Assembly (NCBI GenBank): GCA_016708845.1
Contig: JADJFB010000009.1
Location: 186,001 to 250,000, forward strand
DNA: 64,000 nt
DNA from: Bacteroidota bacterium
GTDB lineage: Bacteria; Bacteroidota; Bacteroidia; B-17B0; Aurantibacillaceae
Direction of reading: 5' to 3'
The position numbers and the translations under genes were made by a program. Below the pieces are notes generated by a model. It was not told where the DNA came from and searched no databases. It worked only from the letters and a program-made list of their open reading frames with translations. This document shows, in pieces, positions 54,513 to 63,563 of this stretch. Every line of letters begins with the position of its first letter. Within the stretch, counting starts at the first letter, position 1.

Positions 54513-54629
54513 ATGATTAAGTTCTTTGATGATATCGTTAAAAAAACAAATGGAAAAATTACATACCATTTGTTAACGTACTTCGTGATAGTTTTACTTA
54601 TCATTATCTCGATGATTATTTTTCTTTAA
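54513..54629 (+). CDS. Possible 38-residue single-pass membrane protein
   Basis: A small frame starts ATG 54513 with a charged head (MIKFFDDIVKKTNGKITYHL) and ends with one hydrophobic segment (TYFVIVLLIIISMIIFL) right before TAA. The layout resembles small membrane proteins. It is too short for homology by eye and no strong ribosome-binding site is seen, so it could be chance in an AT-rich gap. Confidence 0.35.
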   Translation: MIKFFDDIVKKTNGKITYHLLTYFVIVLLIIISMIIFL

Positions 54630-54657
54630 TTCAACATGATATAATTGAATCATAAAC

Positions 54658-54909
54658 TCATTTAAACAAATCCGTAATATCTACGCCTATAGCATATAGT
54701 TGCAACCGCTGCTCATCAGGTTCCATAATAGCAATATCTTCTAATTGATTGGTGTGGGCATTATAAAACACTTCTACATAAGTATCATCCACAATAAACA
54801 AACTTATTTTAAAAGCATACTGCTTAATAGATGATATATAATCGCCATCACAAAACACAATGGCTGCCCTACCGTGCAAATCTGATTTAGAAAACAGTTG
54901 ATGATTCAT
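54658..54909 (-). CDS. Small protein of unknown function
   Basis: The 83-residue protein begins MNHQLFSKSDLHGRAAIVFC and looks like a compact beta-rich cytoplasmic domain (YAFKISLFIVDDTYVEVFYN, then EDIAIMEPDEQRLQLYAIG). There is no signal peptide or membrane segment. It looks like a conserved Bacteroidota small protein, but I cannot assign a family. A -7 box lies right upstream, with only four bases between it and the ATG. Confidence 0.7.
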   Translation of the reverse strand: MNHQLFSKSDLHGRAAIVFCDGDYISSIKQYAFKISLFIVDDTYVEVFYNAHTNQLEDIAIMEPDEQRLQLYAIGVDITDLFK

Positions 54910-54913
54910 TCAA

Positions 54914-54921
54914 CAAAGTTA
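54914..54921 (-). promoter_or_regulatory. Bacteroidota -7 box (TAACTTTG), possibly leaderless start
   Basis: Minus-strand TAACTTTG matches TAnnTTTG and ends only four bases before the ATG at 54909. If used, transcription would begin at or next to the start codon. No good -33 TTG. Confidence 0.35.
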
Positions 54922-55004
54922 GTTCAAGAACTCATCGCTTTGTGCTACGATTTATAGCAAAATGAAAAAAATCTAATAGTGGTAGAACAAAGAAATTAAA
55001 TTAA

Positions 55005-55217
55005 TTACTTATTAGGTTTGTTTAGATTTTCAGGTTTATCATCTACTTCACATTGCCCCAACAATAAACACTTGTTTAATGCACCAAATACAAGAATAAT
55101 AACGCCTACTATCCCCATGCACCAAATACCATTTATATAGGCAGAAATAATAATGATTAATCCTATTGGAATTAAAGTCAATCTAAAAAAACCGATTTTA
55201 TCAATAAAGTTTCGCAT
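55005..55217 (-). CDS. Small two-helix membrane protein (YgaP/DUF2892-like)
   Basis: In 70 residues there are two hydrophobic segments (LTLIPIGLIIIISAYI and MGIVGVIILVFGAL) and a short tail with CLLLGQCEVDD. The size, the helix hairpin and the Cys near the end of the second helix resemble the DUF2892/YgaP transmembrane group, but NKCLLLGQC is not the usual end. The gene lies eight bases after the amino acid permease stop on the same strand and may be cotranscribed with it. Function unknown. Confidence 0.6.
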   Translation of the reverse strand: MRNFIDKIGFFRLTLIPIGLIIIISAYINGIWCMGIVGVIILVFGALNKCLLLGQCEVDDKPENLNKPNK

Positions 55218-55225
55218 CTTTTCAA

Positions 55226-56875
55226 TTATGCTACGTTCAATTTACTCTTTCTGTAACCATAAGCTAAATAAACAACTAAGCCAATAACTAACCATACTCC
55301 AAACATCATCCAATTTGTCCAGCCCATGCCTGTTAGTAAATAGCAACATGATAACAATCCTAATACAGGAATTAACGAATAGTTTTTAATAAAAGAAAAA
55401 ATAGCTATCGTTATCCACACTAAATAAAATACAATCATTGGAATGTTGTAAATAATATTATCTCCTTCCCATGTGCTAATCTGACTTGCGTCATTATAAA
55501 AAATAACAACTAACGAAGCAATTGTAATAATTGGTACAATATACTTAGAGTTAATATAAGGCATTTTAAATTTCCCTTTCTCTTTAGCATCCATATTACG
55601 TGGCAAAATTAATACACCACCACACACTAGCACAAAAGCAAACAATGTCCCGATACTAGTGAAATCTAAAACAAATTTTGGTGTTACAAAAAAGATAGGA
55701 ATACCAACTACTAAACCAGTAATTAACGTTGAGAAAGCAGGTGTTTTATATTTTGGATGAATCTCTGCAAATTTCTTTGGTAATAATCCATCTCTACTCA
55801 TCGCCATCCAAATACGAGGCTGCCCCATTTGAAATACTAATATTACACTCGTCATTGCTACTACTGCGGCAATCGACACAATAAATAACATCCACTTAAT
55901 ACCTTTTAAAGCAAATACTTCTGCTAATGGATCAGATACATTTAAAGCCGTGTAAGAAACCATCCCTGTTAAAACTAAAGCCAAAATGATAAAGACAACC
56001 GTACAAATAATTAAGGAATAAATCATACCACGCGGTAAATCACGTTGTGGATTTTTACTTTCTTCTGCTAAAGTAGAAACCGCATCAAAACCAATATAAG
56101 CAAAGAAAACACCCGAAACACCTGCCATTACTCCGCTAAATTGATTTGGCATAAAGGGTGTCCAATTATCAATATCTACATAAGAGGCGCCAACAATAAT
56201 TACCAACAAAATAATAGCTAGTTTAATAATTACCATGACGTTACTCGCATTACGAGATTCTTTAGTACCAACATACACTAACCAAGTCACTAAAATATTA
56301 ATCATAATAGCCGGCAAATCAATAATGAATTTTACACCTGCAACAATTGGGGCTGTATTCCAAGCATCATTCATTTTACCAGCTGTACCATCTATAAATG
56401 CTTGATGAGAATCCGAATAATTATTGGTTAACCAAACGGGAATATGTAGACCAACACTTTCAATTAAATTTACAAAATAACCGCTCCACGAAAAGGCTAC
56501 ATATATATTACCAATAGAATATTCCATTAATAAAGCCCAACCAATAATCCAAGCAGCTAATTCGCCAAACGACACATACGCATACGTATATGCACTTCCC
56601 GATGCTGGAACGCGTGTGGCAAAATCAGCATAACACATAGCTGTAAAACCACAAGCAATGGCGCAAATGATAAATAAAAAAATAACGGCTGGTCCACCCG
56701 AAAAACAAGCCGAACCAATACTACTAAAACTACCAGCACCAATGATGGCTGCAATACCAAAAAAAGTTAAGTCTCTAACGGTTAACACACGGTGTAATCC
56801 CGAATCGTGGCTTTCAGCGTCAGTAATTGCTGTAACTGGCTTTCTACGTAATAAATTATTAAAAATAAAACCCAT
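55226..56875 (-). CDS. APC-superfamily amino acid permease (cationic amino acid transporter type)
   Basis: The 549-residue protein has about 14 membrane segments. The first helix carries GAGSFSSIGSACFSGGPA, the unwound substrate-binding region of APC transporters. FFAYIGFDAVSTLAEESKNPQRDLPRGM is the family's best conserved stretch (helices 6 to loop), and QPRIWMAMSRDGLLP follows helix 8. The long form resembles the CAT-type group (YfnA-like) which imports basic or neutral amino acids with protons. Substrate is uncertain. The start MGFIFNNLLRRKP is the first ATG and fits the group. Confidence 0.9.
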   Translation of the reverse strand: MGFIFNNLLRRKPVTAITDAESHDSGLHRVLTVRDLTFFGIAAIIGAGSFSSIGSACFSGGPAVIFLFIICAIACGFTAMCYADFATRVPASGSAYTYAYVSFGELAAWIIGWALLMEYSIGNIYVAFSWSGYFVNLIESVGLHIPVWLTNNYSDSHQAFIDGTAGKMNDAWNTAPIVAGVKFIIDLPAIMINILVTWLVYVGTKESRNASNVMVIIKLAIILLVIIVGASYVDIDNWTPFMPNQFSGVMAGVSGVFFAYIGFDAVSTLAEESKNPQRDLPRGMIYSLIICTVVFIILALVLTGMVSYTALNVSDPLAEVFALKGIKWMLFIVSIAAVVAMTSVILVFQMGQPRIWMAMSRDGLLPKKFAEIHPKYKTPAFSTLITGLVVGIPIFFVTPKFVLDFTSIGTLFAFVLVCGGVLILPRNMDAKEKGKFKMPYINSKYIVPIITIASLVVIFYNDASQISTWEGDNIIYNIPMIVFYLVWITIAIFSFIKNYSLIPVLGLLSCCYLLTGMGWTNWMMFGVWLVIGLVVYLAYGYRKSKLNVA

Positions 56876-56897
56876 AAAAATAAATTAATGCTTTAAA

Positions 56898-56905
56898 CAA
56901 ATATA
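56898..56905 (-). promoter_or_regulatory. Bacteroidota -7 box (TATATTTG) for the amino acid permease
   Basis: Minus-strand TATATTTG matches TAnnTTTG, 22 bases before the ATG at 56875. It lies directly after the stop of the upstream membrane protein gene. No ideal -33 TTG. Confidence 0.35.
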
Positions 56906-56906
56906 A

Positions 56907-58430
56907 CTATTTAACTAAACGATTGATAAACGGAATCTTTTTTATACACTCAGTATCCAAAAATAATAATGGCACCATTAATAAAAAAGGAATAAATGGG
57001 ATTTTATACCTTACAATAGCTCCTAACACAGTGGTGGTTAATCCCACTAAAATAAAAGAAGTCACAACAAGTGAAATACAAAGTAAAAGTAAATTTATCT
57101 CTATTTCATCTTTGGTTCTAAACCAAAAACACAACGTAAAAAAAACAAGGAATACTAAATTCTCAAGCGAGGCTACTAATTCTAAAATGGAACGACTATC
57201 ATAAAAAAAAGGCCTACATAATACATTATAAAAAGACTGAGGTATTAATTTAACGAAAGAGCCAAATGAATAGTCTAATCTTTCCATACTAATGGCAGAA
57301 CCCGAAGGCGTTACTCTACTGATGAATCTAAAAGTAGATGTATCTCTATTATTAGTTTCATAAATAGTATCTCGTAAATTGTTATTACGCCAATACATAA
57401 AAGCAGAATGAGGATTTAATTTATATAAATTTCGCTTTGCATCCACTACTTCATAGTGAGTGGTATCAGTAATTTCGAAACGCACATATTTTTCGTCATT
57501 TAAAAAAAACGTACCACCATGGCTTAAATTAATAAAATCATTTTGCCGAACTACAATGGTTTGAATGACATCTTTATGTAATACAATTTTCAACGTAAGC
57601 ACTACACCTCCAAACAAAAACAATATAATGGTTAAGTAAAATAGAGCAACTCTTTTGATTTGAAAACGTTTTACTAAAGCGAAAATGAATAATGGAACAA
57701 TTAATAGGATTAATATATAAGGCTTAAGGATTAAGAATAGAAGTGATGAGCAAATCAATAACAATATGTATTTTATTTTAAACTGATAATTCACAAACAA
57801 CTTCATAAAAGCATATACAAACAATCCCAGTAAGCCAATAGCCATAGGTTCTTTTAAAACACCAGATGTCCAGAATAAAACGGAAGGTGTGATGAAAATA
57901 ATTAAAGCTAATAAAATTTCTTTTTTAGGGAAATAAGATTTAAAAGCTTTATAAAAAGCAAACTGCCCAACAAACGAAAATATCAACATCACAAAAGCGT
58001 GCACCGCATAACTACCAAATGAAAACAACATAATAATGGCATTGATACGAATTGGTGTTCGGTTATCGTTTAAAAAAAAGTTAGAGCTTACATCTGCCCT
58101 GCCCCATTTTTCGATTTGATGAAAATACGGTTTGTATAAAGGATCCGTATCTAAATCAGAGTGCAATCCTAAAACCATTTTAAAAAAATCAGTTGGATGA
58201 TTTGGCAAAGCATCGTACATAATTTTAGCATCATGCAAAGTTGATACACTATCACCGTTGAAGCCCGCAGGGTAATAACAAAAATAAACCCAATAATAAG
58301 CAACGCAAGCAAGACATTTAATAATTAAAATACTGAAAATAATTTTCAGAGAGAGCACCTCATTTTTAAAAAAAGTTAGCTTACTTATCAAAAAGCAAAA
58401 GAGTAAAAAATATATGGTGGCTAAAATCAA
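56907..58430 (-). CDS. Multi-pass membrane protein of unknown function (glycosyltransferase-like)
   Basis: The 507-residue protein has about ten hydrophobic segments and a large soluble loop between about residues 290 and 390 (RQNDFINLSHGGTFFLNDEK, TTHYEVVDAKRNLYKL). The first loop has YYPAGFNGDSVSTLHDAKIM and a long polar stretch. TPSVLFWTSGVLKEPMAIGLLG is shared with membrane proteins of capsule and polysaccharide loci, and a GT-C type glycosyltransferase is possible, but no clear catalytic acid pair is seen. It overlaps the upstream GNAT gene by four bases (ATGA), so the two are coupled. Confidence 0.75.
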   Translation of the reverse strand: MILATIYFLLFCFLISKLTFFKNEVLSLKIIFSILIIKCLACVAYYWVYFCYYPAGFNGDSVSTLHDAKIMYDALPNHPTDFFKMVLGLHSDLDTDPLYKPYFHQIEKWGRADVSSNFFLNDNRTPIRINAIIMLFSFGSYAVHAFVMLIFSFVGQFAFYKAFKSYFPKKEILLALIIFITPSVLFWTSGVLKEPMAIGLLGLFVYAFMKLFVNYQFKIKYILLLICSSLLFLILKPYILILLIVPLFIFALVKRFQIKRVALFYLTIILFLFGGVVLTLKIVLHKDVIQTIVVRQNDFINLSHGGTFFLNDEKYVRFEITDTTHYEVVDAKRNLYKLNPHSAFMYWRNNNLRDTIYETNNRDTSTFRFISRVTPSGSAISMERLDYSFGSFVKLIPQSFYNVLCRPFFYDSRSILELVASLENLVFLVFFTLCFWFRTKDEIEINLLLLCISLVVTSFILVGLTTTVLGAIVRYKIPFIPFLLMVPLLFLDTECIKKIPFINRLVK

Positions 58431-58864
58431 TACTCTTCAAAAAATTTAACACCCATTAAACGCTTATTTCCTTCCTGACTTTCAAAACCAAATTGAGCAT
58501 ACAAACTATGTGCATCTAATGTCGCTAACATAAAACGACGCAATTTTTTAATCACCTCTTGCTCCATAATAAATTTCATCAACTCTTTTGATAATCCTTT
58601 ACCTCTGTAATTCTTATCAATAAACACATCCGCTAAATAACCAAAAGTGGCGTAATCTGTAATGACTCTTGCAAAACCAATTTGCTTACCTTGATGATAC
58701 ACTCCAAAACATAAACTTCCTTCAATAGATGTTTTTACAAGTTCTATTGGAATATTTTTTGCCCAATAACTTTCTTTACTCAAAAAATAGTGAATGTAAT
58801 TAACATCTAACTTCGCTCGGTCAGTAGAGATAATATAGTTGTCTATTTTTTTTTCAGAGATCAT
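58427..58864 (-). CDS. GNAT family N-acetyltransferase
   Basis: The 145-residue protein shows the GNAT order: substrate-side strand CFGVYHQGKQIGFARVITD, then TFGYLADVFIDKNYRGKGLSKELM with the acetyl-CoA loop RGKGLS, and LDAHSLYAQFGFE at the C-terminus. It is complete and unbroken, in contrast to the GNAT gene at 51.8 kb. The acceptor is unknown. The membrane protein gene starts within its last codons. Confidence 0.85.
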   Translation of the reverse strand: MISEKKIDNYIISTDRAKLDVNYIHYFLSKESYWAKNIPIELVKTSIEGSLCFGVYHQGKQIGFARVITDYATFGYLADVFIDKNYRGKGLSKELMKFIMEQEVIKKLRRFMLATLDAHSLYAQFGFESQEGNKRLMGVKFFEEY

Positions 58865-58879
58865 AATTATAGATGTAAA

Positions 58880-58901
58880 TTATAAGATATGAGTTATGAG
58901 T
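58880..58901. repeat. GAGTTATGAG-type intergenic repeat, copy 2
   Basis: ATATGAGTTATGAG next to a T7 run, between the GNAT and four-helix-bundle genes. See 53283-53316 and 59271-59309 for related strings. Confidence 0.35.
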
Positions 58902-59250
58902 TTTTTTGTTTTATTGTTAATATCGAACTTCTTATCATTTTCAATAATTCATTAGCACTAAATTGTAATCCTTCGAATTCAACTTGATTTATATACTCTG
59001 TTTCATTTAATAATTCTAACCAATAAATGGTTTCATCGCATTCTTTTTGAGCAATAGCTAATTTATGAATAAAATCTTTAGCACTCTCTGCATTTTGAGC
59101 TTCTCGTACTAAGGCTCCAACTGCGGTTCCACTTCTTAATAACTGTTTGCTTAAAACAAATTCTTTTTTTATTTCAACTAAGTGCTTATATAACTTGACA
59201 ATGCGAATTGCAAACACAAAACTCTTATCTTTTATTATGCTCTTACTCAT
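58894..59250 (-). CDS. Four-helix-bundle protein (23S rRNA IVP family)
   Basis: The 118-residue protein matches the four-helix-bundle family first seen in intervening sequences of 23S rRNA genes: FVFAIRIVKLYKHLVEIKKE, then LLRSGTAVGALVREAQNAES and KDFIHKLAIAQKECDETIYW with LLNETEYI. Free-standing copies are common in Bacteroidota and the role is not established; diversity-generating and structural roles have been proposed for relatives. No rRNA is near this copy. Its 3' end lies within the small GAGTTATGAG repeat. Confidence 0.88.
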   Translation of the reverse strand: MSKSIIKDKSFVFAIRIVKLYKHLVEIKKEFVLSKQLLRSGTAVGALVREAQNAESAKDFIHKLAIAQKECDETIYWLELLNETEYINQVEFEGLQFSANELLKMIRSSILTIKQKNS

Positions 59251-59270
59251 CTTTTAAATATTTAGTATAA

Positions 59271-59309
59271 CAACTCATAATTCATCTCTTATAACTCATA
59301 ACTCTTTTA
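59271..59309. repeat. GAGTTATGAG-type intergenic repeat, copy 3
   Basis: On the minus strand GAGTTATGAGTTATAAGAG and, further on, AATTATGAGTTG. It overlaps the end of the PD40 protein gene by a few bases. Third related string in the window. Confidence 0.35.
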
Positions 59310-60167
59310 AAGATTGCTTACGATTGCTAATTGTTTTGTTTTACTATCAAACACAAAACGAGTAATTTTTTTAATTCCTAAATTCGAAAAAGAAAACAAT
59401 ACGTCCCATTTATTGGTTTGCTCATTATATCTAAATAAATCCGCATTCTCAGATTTAATGAGCCCTAACTCAGGATGCCAAATAAAATCTTCGTTAGCTG
59501 TTGGATAAGTTGTATATACTTTACTTTCTCTTAGTGCGGGGCTATATATTCTAAATTCTGTATGAACAGAATCTTTCATAGCATACATGAAATTTGATGA
59601 AAGACCCATTTTCTTAAAAGCTCTCGTTGGATGGTCGCACAACCAATAGTCTTCGTTTGATTTTACATTCAATACTCTTAACGAATGTGGATTGGTTAAT
59701 TTATAGTACAATAAAGTATCGTTATTTAACCATGTGTGGTAACCAATAGAATCAGTGCCTTCGTGAGCTATACTATGAAACTTTCCATCCAAACTAAACT
59801 TCCAAACTCTTTGAGCTGAATCTTTTTCAACTACCACGCAACTAAATCCTAATCCATTAGGTAATATAGTTGGAGAATATTCAGATACTTCCGACTTGGT
59901 TAAATTAAGTGTTGCTTTTTTATTGATATTATATTGATAAATATCGGCTTGTTTTGTAGAATCAATCACTACATATAAAATAGATTTTCCATCTAAACTA
60001 AACGTAGGTTGATTATCATAACCCACGCGATGAGTAATATTTAAAGGGTTTGTGTATAAGTACACATTTTCTTTTTTCTCAATTTTAAACAACCAAATAT
60101 CTGTTTCGGGCAATTGCGCCAAAACACTACGAGTAAAAAAAAGACTTATGATGAATGTTCTAATCAT
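59307..60167 (-). CDS. Exported PD40/TolB-like propeller protein
   Basis: The 286-residue protein begins with a signal peptide (MIRTFIISLFFTRSVLAQ) and consists of WD40-like PD40 repeats: GYDNQPTFSLDGKSILYVV, EYSPTILPNGLGFSCVV and LRVLNVKSNEDYWLCDHP. TolB-like propellers in the periplasm usually bind partner proteins. No enzymatic motif is seen. Its ATG shares one base with the stop of the PAP2 gene upstream, so the pair is cotranslated. Specific role unknown. Confidence 0.75.
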   Translation of the reverse strand: MIRTFIISLFFTRSVLAQLPETDIWLFKIEKKENVYLYTNPLNITHRVGYDNQPTFSLDGKSILYVVIDSTKQADIYQYNINKKATLNLTKSEVSEYSPTILPNGLGFSCVVVEKDSAQRVWKFSLDGKFHSIAHEGTDSIGYHTWLNNDTLLYYKLTNPHSLRVLNVKSNEDYWLCDHPTRAFKKMGLSSNFMYAMKDSVHTEFRIYSPALRESKVYTTYPTANEDFIWHPELGLIKSENADLFRYNEQTNKWDVLFSFSNLGIKKITRFVFDSKTKQLAIVSNL

Positions 60168-60751
60168 TATACTTCAACGGTTTCGTGAAATTGTTGTTTA
60201 AAGGTATATTGTATTAATCGATACACCACATAGCCCCATAATAAACCTACTACTAACCCTACAAAAATATCAGAAGGATAATGAACACCCAGATAAATAC
60301 GAGAATATGAAATAATAGCTGCCCAAGCAAAAAAGGCACTCCTAAATAACTTCGATTCTTTGCTAAATATTAAAAACAACAACATGGCAACGCCAAAGGT
60401 ATTAGTAGCGTGACCAGAAAAGAAGCCATACGTTCCTCCCTTGTAATCATTGATGGTATGCACTTGTGATTGTATTTCTAAATTATGACTTGGACGGTAA
60501 CGTTTAATAGCATGTTTGGTTTGATTGGCCGTTTGATCAGTTAAAACAATTAATAACACTAAAAAACCAAGCAATATAAACAGCTTTTTCAGTCCGTAAC
60601 GCTTAAACACCATAAATAACCAATAAGCAAAAACTGGTGCAAACACCCAAATTTGAGAAATATAATACATCACATTATCCAAAATAGGTGCATGACAAGC
60701 ATTAATAGCCAAAAACAAAGCTCTATCAAATAATTCTAATTTGTCTAACAT
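60167..60751 (-). CDS. PAP2-family membrane phosphatase
   Basis: All three PAP2 active-site motifs are present in 194 residues: Lys79 to Arg86-Pro87 (KHAIKRYRP), Ser112-Gly-His114 (FFSGHATNT, with Phe where Pro is usual before SGH), and Ser150-Arg151 with His157 and Asp161 (SRIYLGVHYPSD). Membrane helices surround them, so the site faces the periplasm. Such enzymes remove phosphate from undecaprenyl pyrophosphate, phosphatidate or lipid A. Which substrate is used cannot be read from sequence. It is coupled to the PD40 protein gene. Confidence 0.9.
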   Translation of the reverse strand: MLDKLELFDRALFLAINACHAPILDNVMYYISQIWVFAPVFAYWLFMVFKRYGLKKLFILLGFLVLLIVLTDQTANQTKHAIKRYRPSHNLEIQSQVHTINDYKGGTYGFFSGHATNTFGVAMLLFLIFSKESKLFRSAFFAWAAIISYSRIYLGVHYPSDIFVGLVVGLLWGYVVYRLIQYTFKQQFHETVEV

Positions 60752-60886
60752 GTTTTAAAAGTAGAAAAAAAGAATTAAAAGTCAGATTTTTCGATTAAAA
60801 TCAAATTGTTAAAAACTTGTTATTAATTGCTATTCAACCATTTTTAAGCACTTTTCAACAAAGCGTCTATAAGCCCTTTGAACAAT

Positions 60887-60894
60887 TATCTTTG
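60887..60894 (+). promoter_or_regulatory. Bacteroidota -7 box (TATCTTTG) for purH
   Basis: TATCTTTG matches TAnnTTTG, 16 bases before the ATG at 60911. It lies inside the extension that a TTG start at 60878 would give, which argues for the ATG. Confidence 0.5.
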
Positions 60895-60910
60895 TGTTTT
60901 ACTACAATTT

Positions 60911-62440
60911 ATGAGCCATACAAAGAAAATAAGCAGTGCATTGATTTCTGTTTTTTACAAAGACAATTTAGAACCTGTTATCAAAAAACTAAACGAATTA
61001 GGAGTAACTATATACAGTACCGGAGGTACACAAACATATATCGAAAACCTGGGAGCACCAGTAAAATCAGTAGAAGGATTAACTTCTTTTCCTGAAATTT
61101 TAGGTGGTCGAGTTAAAACATTACACCCAAAAATATTTGGTGGAATTTTAGGTCGTAGAGAATTAGACACTGATGTTGCTCAAATGGAACAACATGAAAT
61201 CCCTACTATTGACTTGGTAATTGTGGATTTATACCCATTTGAAGAAACATTAGCAAGTGGTGCTTCGGAAGAAGATATCATCGAAAAAATTGATATTGGT
61301 GGCATTTCACTAATTAGAGCAGCAGCAAAAAATTACAATGATGTTGTAATTGTATCTTCAAGAAACGATTATTCATCATTATTAAATTTGTTGAACGAAA
61401 AAAATGGTTCATCAGATTTAGCAGATCGTAAAACATTTGCTGCTAAAGCATTTGCTATGAGTAGTCATTACGACTCAGCTATTTTCAATTATTTCAATAC
61501 AACTGAACAATTACCAATTTTAAAACATAGCATCAATGATGGTGTAACGTTACGCTACGGAGAAAACCCTCATCAAAAAGGTGTTTTTTATGGTGATATG
61601 AATGCCATGTTTGAAAAATTAAATGGTAAAGAATTATCTTACAATAATTTATTAGATGTTGATGCAGCCGTAAATTTAATGGCTGACTTCACCACTGAAC
61701 CAACCTTTGCTATTTTAAAACATAACAATGCTTGCGGAATAGCAAGTCGCGCAAAAATAATGGATGCTTACTTAGATGCTTTAGCTGGAGATCCAGTATC
61801 AGCATTCGGTGGCATTTTAATTAGCAATACCGAAATTGATTTTGAAACAGCAGAAGAAATTCATAAACTATTTTGTGAAGTAGTAATTGCTCCTTCTTAT
61901 TCAGCAACGGCATTAACCTTATTGAAATCAAAAAATAACCGTATCATTTTGGTTCAAAAACCAGTAGCACTTCCAACTAAACAAATCAGAACGCTATTAA
62001 ACGGAATTGTAGAACAAGATAAAGATGCTGTAAGTGAAACTGAAACTAATTTAACAGTAGTAACTAACGTAGCACCAACTGAAGCGCAAATAAAAGATTT
62101 ATTATTTGCTAATAAATTAGCAAAACACACAAAATCAAATACCATCGTCATTGCTAGAAACAATCAATTAATTGCAAGTGGTACGGGTCAAACATCTCGT
62201 GTAGATGCTTTAAAACAAGCTATTAACAAAGCATTAGCTTTTGGATTTGATTTAAAAGGAGCCGTGATGGCAAGTGATGCATTTTTTCCGTTTGCTGATT
62301 GTGTAGAGATTGCTCATAAAGTTGGTATCGATACCGTTATTCAACCAGGAGGTTCCATTAAAGATAAAGATAGTATAGAGTATTGCAATGCAAAAAACAT
62401 GAGCATGGTATTTACTGGAACAAGACATTTTAAACACTAA
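60911..62440 (+). CDS. purH: Bifunctional AICAR formyltransferase/IMP cyclohydrolase PurH
   Basis: PurH does the last two steps of IMP synthesis. I choose ATG 60911 (MSHTKKISSALISVFYKDNL), not the upstream TTG, because the family starts there and a -7 box lies between. The N-terminal cyclohydrolase (MGS-like fold) has GVTIYSTGGTQTYIE and GGRVKTLHPKIFGGILGRR. The transformylase has LRYGENPHQKG, LSYNNLLDVDAAVNL, and the catalytic Lys-His in ILKHNNACG, ending with FPFADCVE and IQPGGSIKD. At 509 residues it is full length and intact. Confidence 0.96.
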   Translation: MSHTKKISSALISVFYKDNLEPVIKKLNELGVTIYSTGGTQTYIENLGAPVKSVEGLTSFPEILGGRVKTLHPKIFGGILGRRELDTDVAQMEQHEIPTIDLVIVDLYPFEETLASGASEEDIIEKIDIGGISLIRAAAKNYNDVVIVSSRNDYSSLLNLLNEKNGSSDLADRKTFAAKAFAMSSHYDSAIFNYFNTTEQLPILKHSINDGVTLRYGENPHQKGVFYGDMNAMFEKLNGKELSYNNLLDVDAAVNLMADFTTEPTFAILKHNNACGIASRAKIMDAYLDALAGDPVSAFGGILISNTEIDFETAEEIHKLFCEVVIAPSYSATALTLLKSKNNRIILVQKPVALPTKQIRTLLNGIVEQDKDAVSETETNLTVVTNVAPTEAQIKDLLFANKLAKHTKSNTIVIARNNQLIASGTGQTSRVDALKQAINKALAFGFDLKGAVMASDAFFPFADCVEIAHKVGIDTVIQPGGSIKDKDSIEYCNAKNMSMVFTGTRHFKH

Positions 62441-62521
62441 AATAATTTGGCATAGAGTCTATTTGACAATTTGGCAAAGAAACATACTAAATAAATTAAC
62501 TTAAAACACATTCAATAACAC

Positions 62522-63544
62522 ATGGCTCTATTTGATTTTTTAACTCAAGATATTGCAATTGACTTAGGTACTGCAAATACCATTATTATCCACAACGAAA
62601 AAGTAGTAGTTGACCAGCCAAGTATTGTAGCGGTTGACAGAACTACTGGAAAGGTTATTGCAGTTGGTAAGCAAGCACAAATGATGCATGGTAAAACCCA
62701 TGAAAATATTAAAACTATTCGTCCTTTAAGAGATGGAGTAATTGCCGATTTCCAGGCAGCTGAAGAGATGATTAAAGGAATGATTAAAATGATTAATACC
62801 GGCAATCGTTTTTTTAAACCTTCTTTAAGAATGGTAATTTGTATTCCGAGTGGAATTACGGAGGTAGAAAAACGTGCGGTACGCGATAGTGCTGAACATG
62901 CAGGCGCAAAAGAAGTATACATGATTCACGAACCAATGGCAGCTGCTATTGGTATGGGAATAGATGTTGAAGAACCAATGGGAAATATGATTATTGATAT
63001 TGGTGGTGGTACTTCCGAAATTGCGGTTATTGCTTTAGGTGGTATTGTTTGTGATAAATCAACTCGTATTGCGGGTGATGACTTTAATGCAAACATTGAA
63101 GAATATATGCGCCGTCAACATAACATTTTAATTGGTGAGCGTAGTGCGGAACAAGTGAAAATTGAAGTTGGTGCAGCTATGACAGAAATTGAAAATCCGC
63201 CAGCTGATTATGCTGTACAAGGACGAGATTTAATGAGTGGTATTCCAAAAGAAGTATTTGTAAGTTATGTGGAGATTGCTCACTGTTTAGACAAATCGAT
63301 TTCTAAAATTGAAGAAGCGATTTTAAATGCCTTAGAGATGACGCCTCCTGAACTAGCAGCCGATATTTACCGCACTGGTATTTATATGGCAGGTGGTGGT
63401 TCTTTATTAAGAGGACTTGACAAACGAATTTCTTTAAAAACAAAATTACCAGTTCATGTTTGCGAAGATCCATTAAGAGCAGTAGCTCGTGGAACTGGTA
63501 TCGCTTTAAAAAATGTACATAAATTCCCTTTCTTAATTAAATAA
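62522..63544 (+). CDS. mreB: Rod shape-determining protein MreB
   Basis: MreB is the actin-like filament protein guiding lateral wall synthesis. The 340-residue protein has phosphate-1 IDLGTANTIIIH, then RPLRDGVIADFQAAEEMI, the connect region VCIPSGITEVEKRAV, phosphate-2 DIGGGTSEIAVIALGG and the adenosine motif YMAGGGSLLRGLDKR. It is complete. In most Bacteroidota mreC, mreD and pbp2 follow; here the next gene is an unrelated exported protein that runs off the window. This implies rod-shaped cells. Confidence 0.96.
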   Translation: MALFDFLTQDIAIDLGTANTIIIHNEKVVVDQPSIVAVDRTTGKVIAVGKQAQMMHGKTHENIKTIRPLRDGVIADFQAAEEMIKGMIKMINTGNRFFKPSLRMVICIPSGITEVEKRAVRDSAEHAGAKEVYMIHEPMAAAIGMGIDVEEPMGNMIIDIGGGTSEIAVIALGGIVCDKSTRIAGDDFNANIEEYMRRQHNILIGERSAEQVKIEVGAAMTEIENPPADYAVQGRDLMSGIPKEVFVSYVEIAHCLDKSISKIEEAILNALEMTPPELAADIYRTGIYMAGGGSLLRGLDKRISLKTKLPVHVCEDPLRAVARGTGIALKNVHKFPFLIK

Positions 63545-63563
63545 TAATAAAATCAAAAGTCCC

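Noticed and set aside
58894..59250. Four-helix-bundle gene as evidence of a nearby 23S rRNA intervening sequence
   Set aside because: No rRNA sequence is present, and free-standing copies of this family are common in Bacteroidota.
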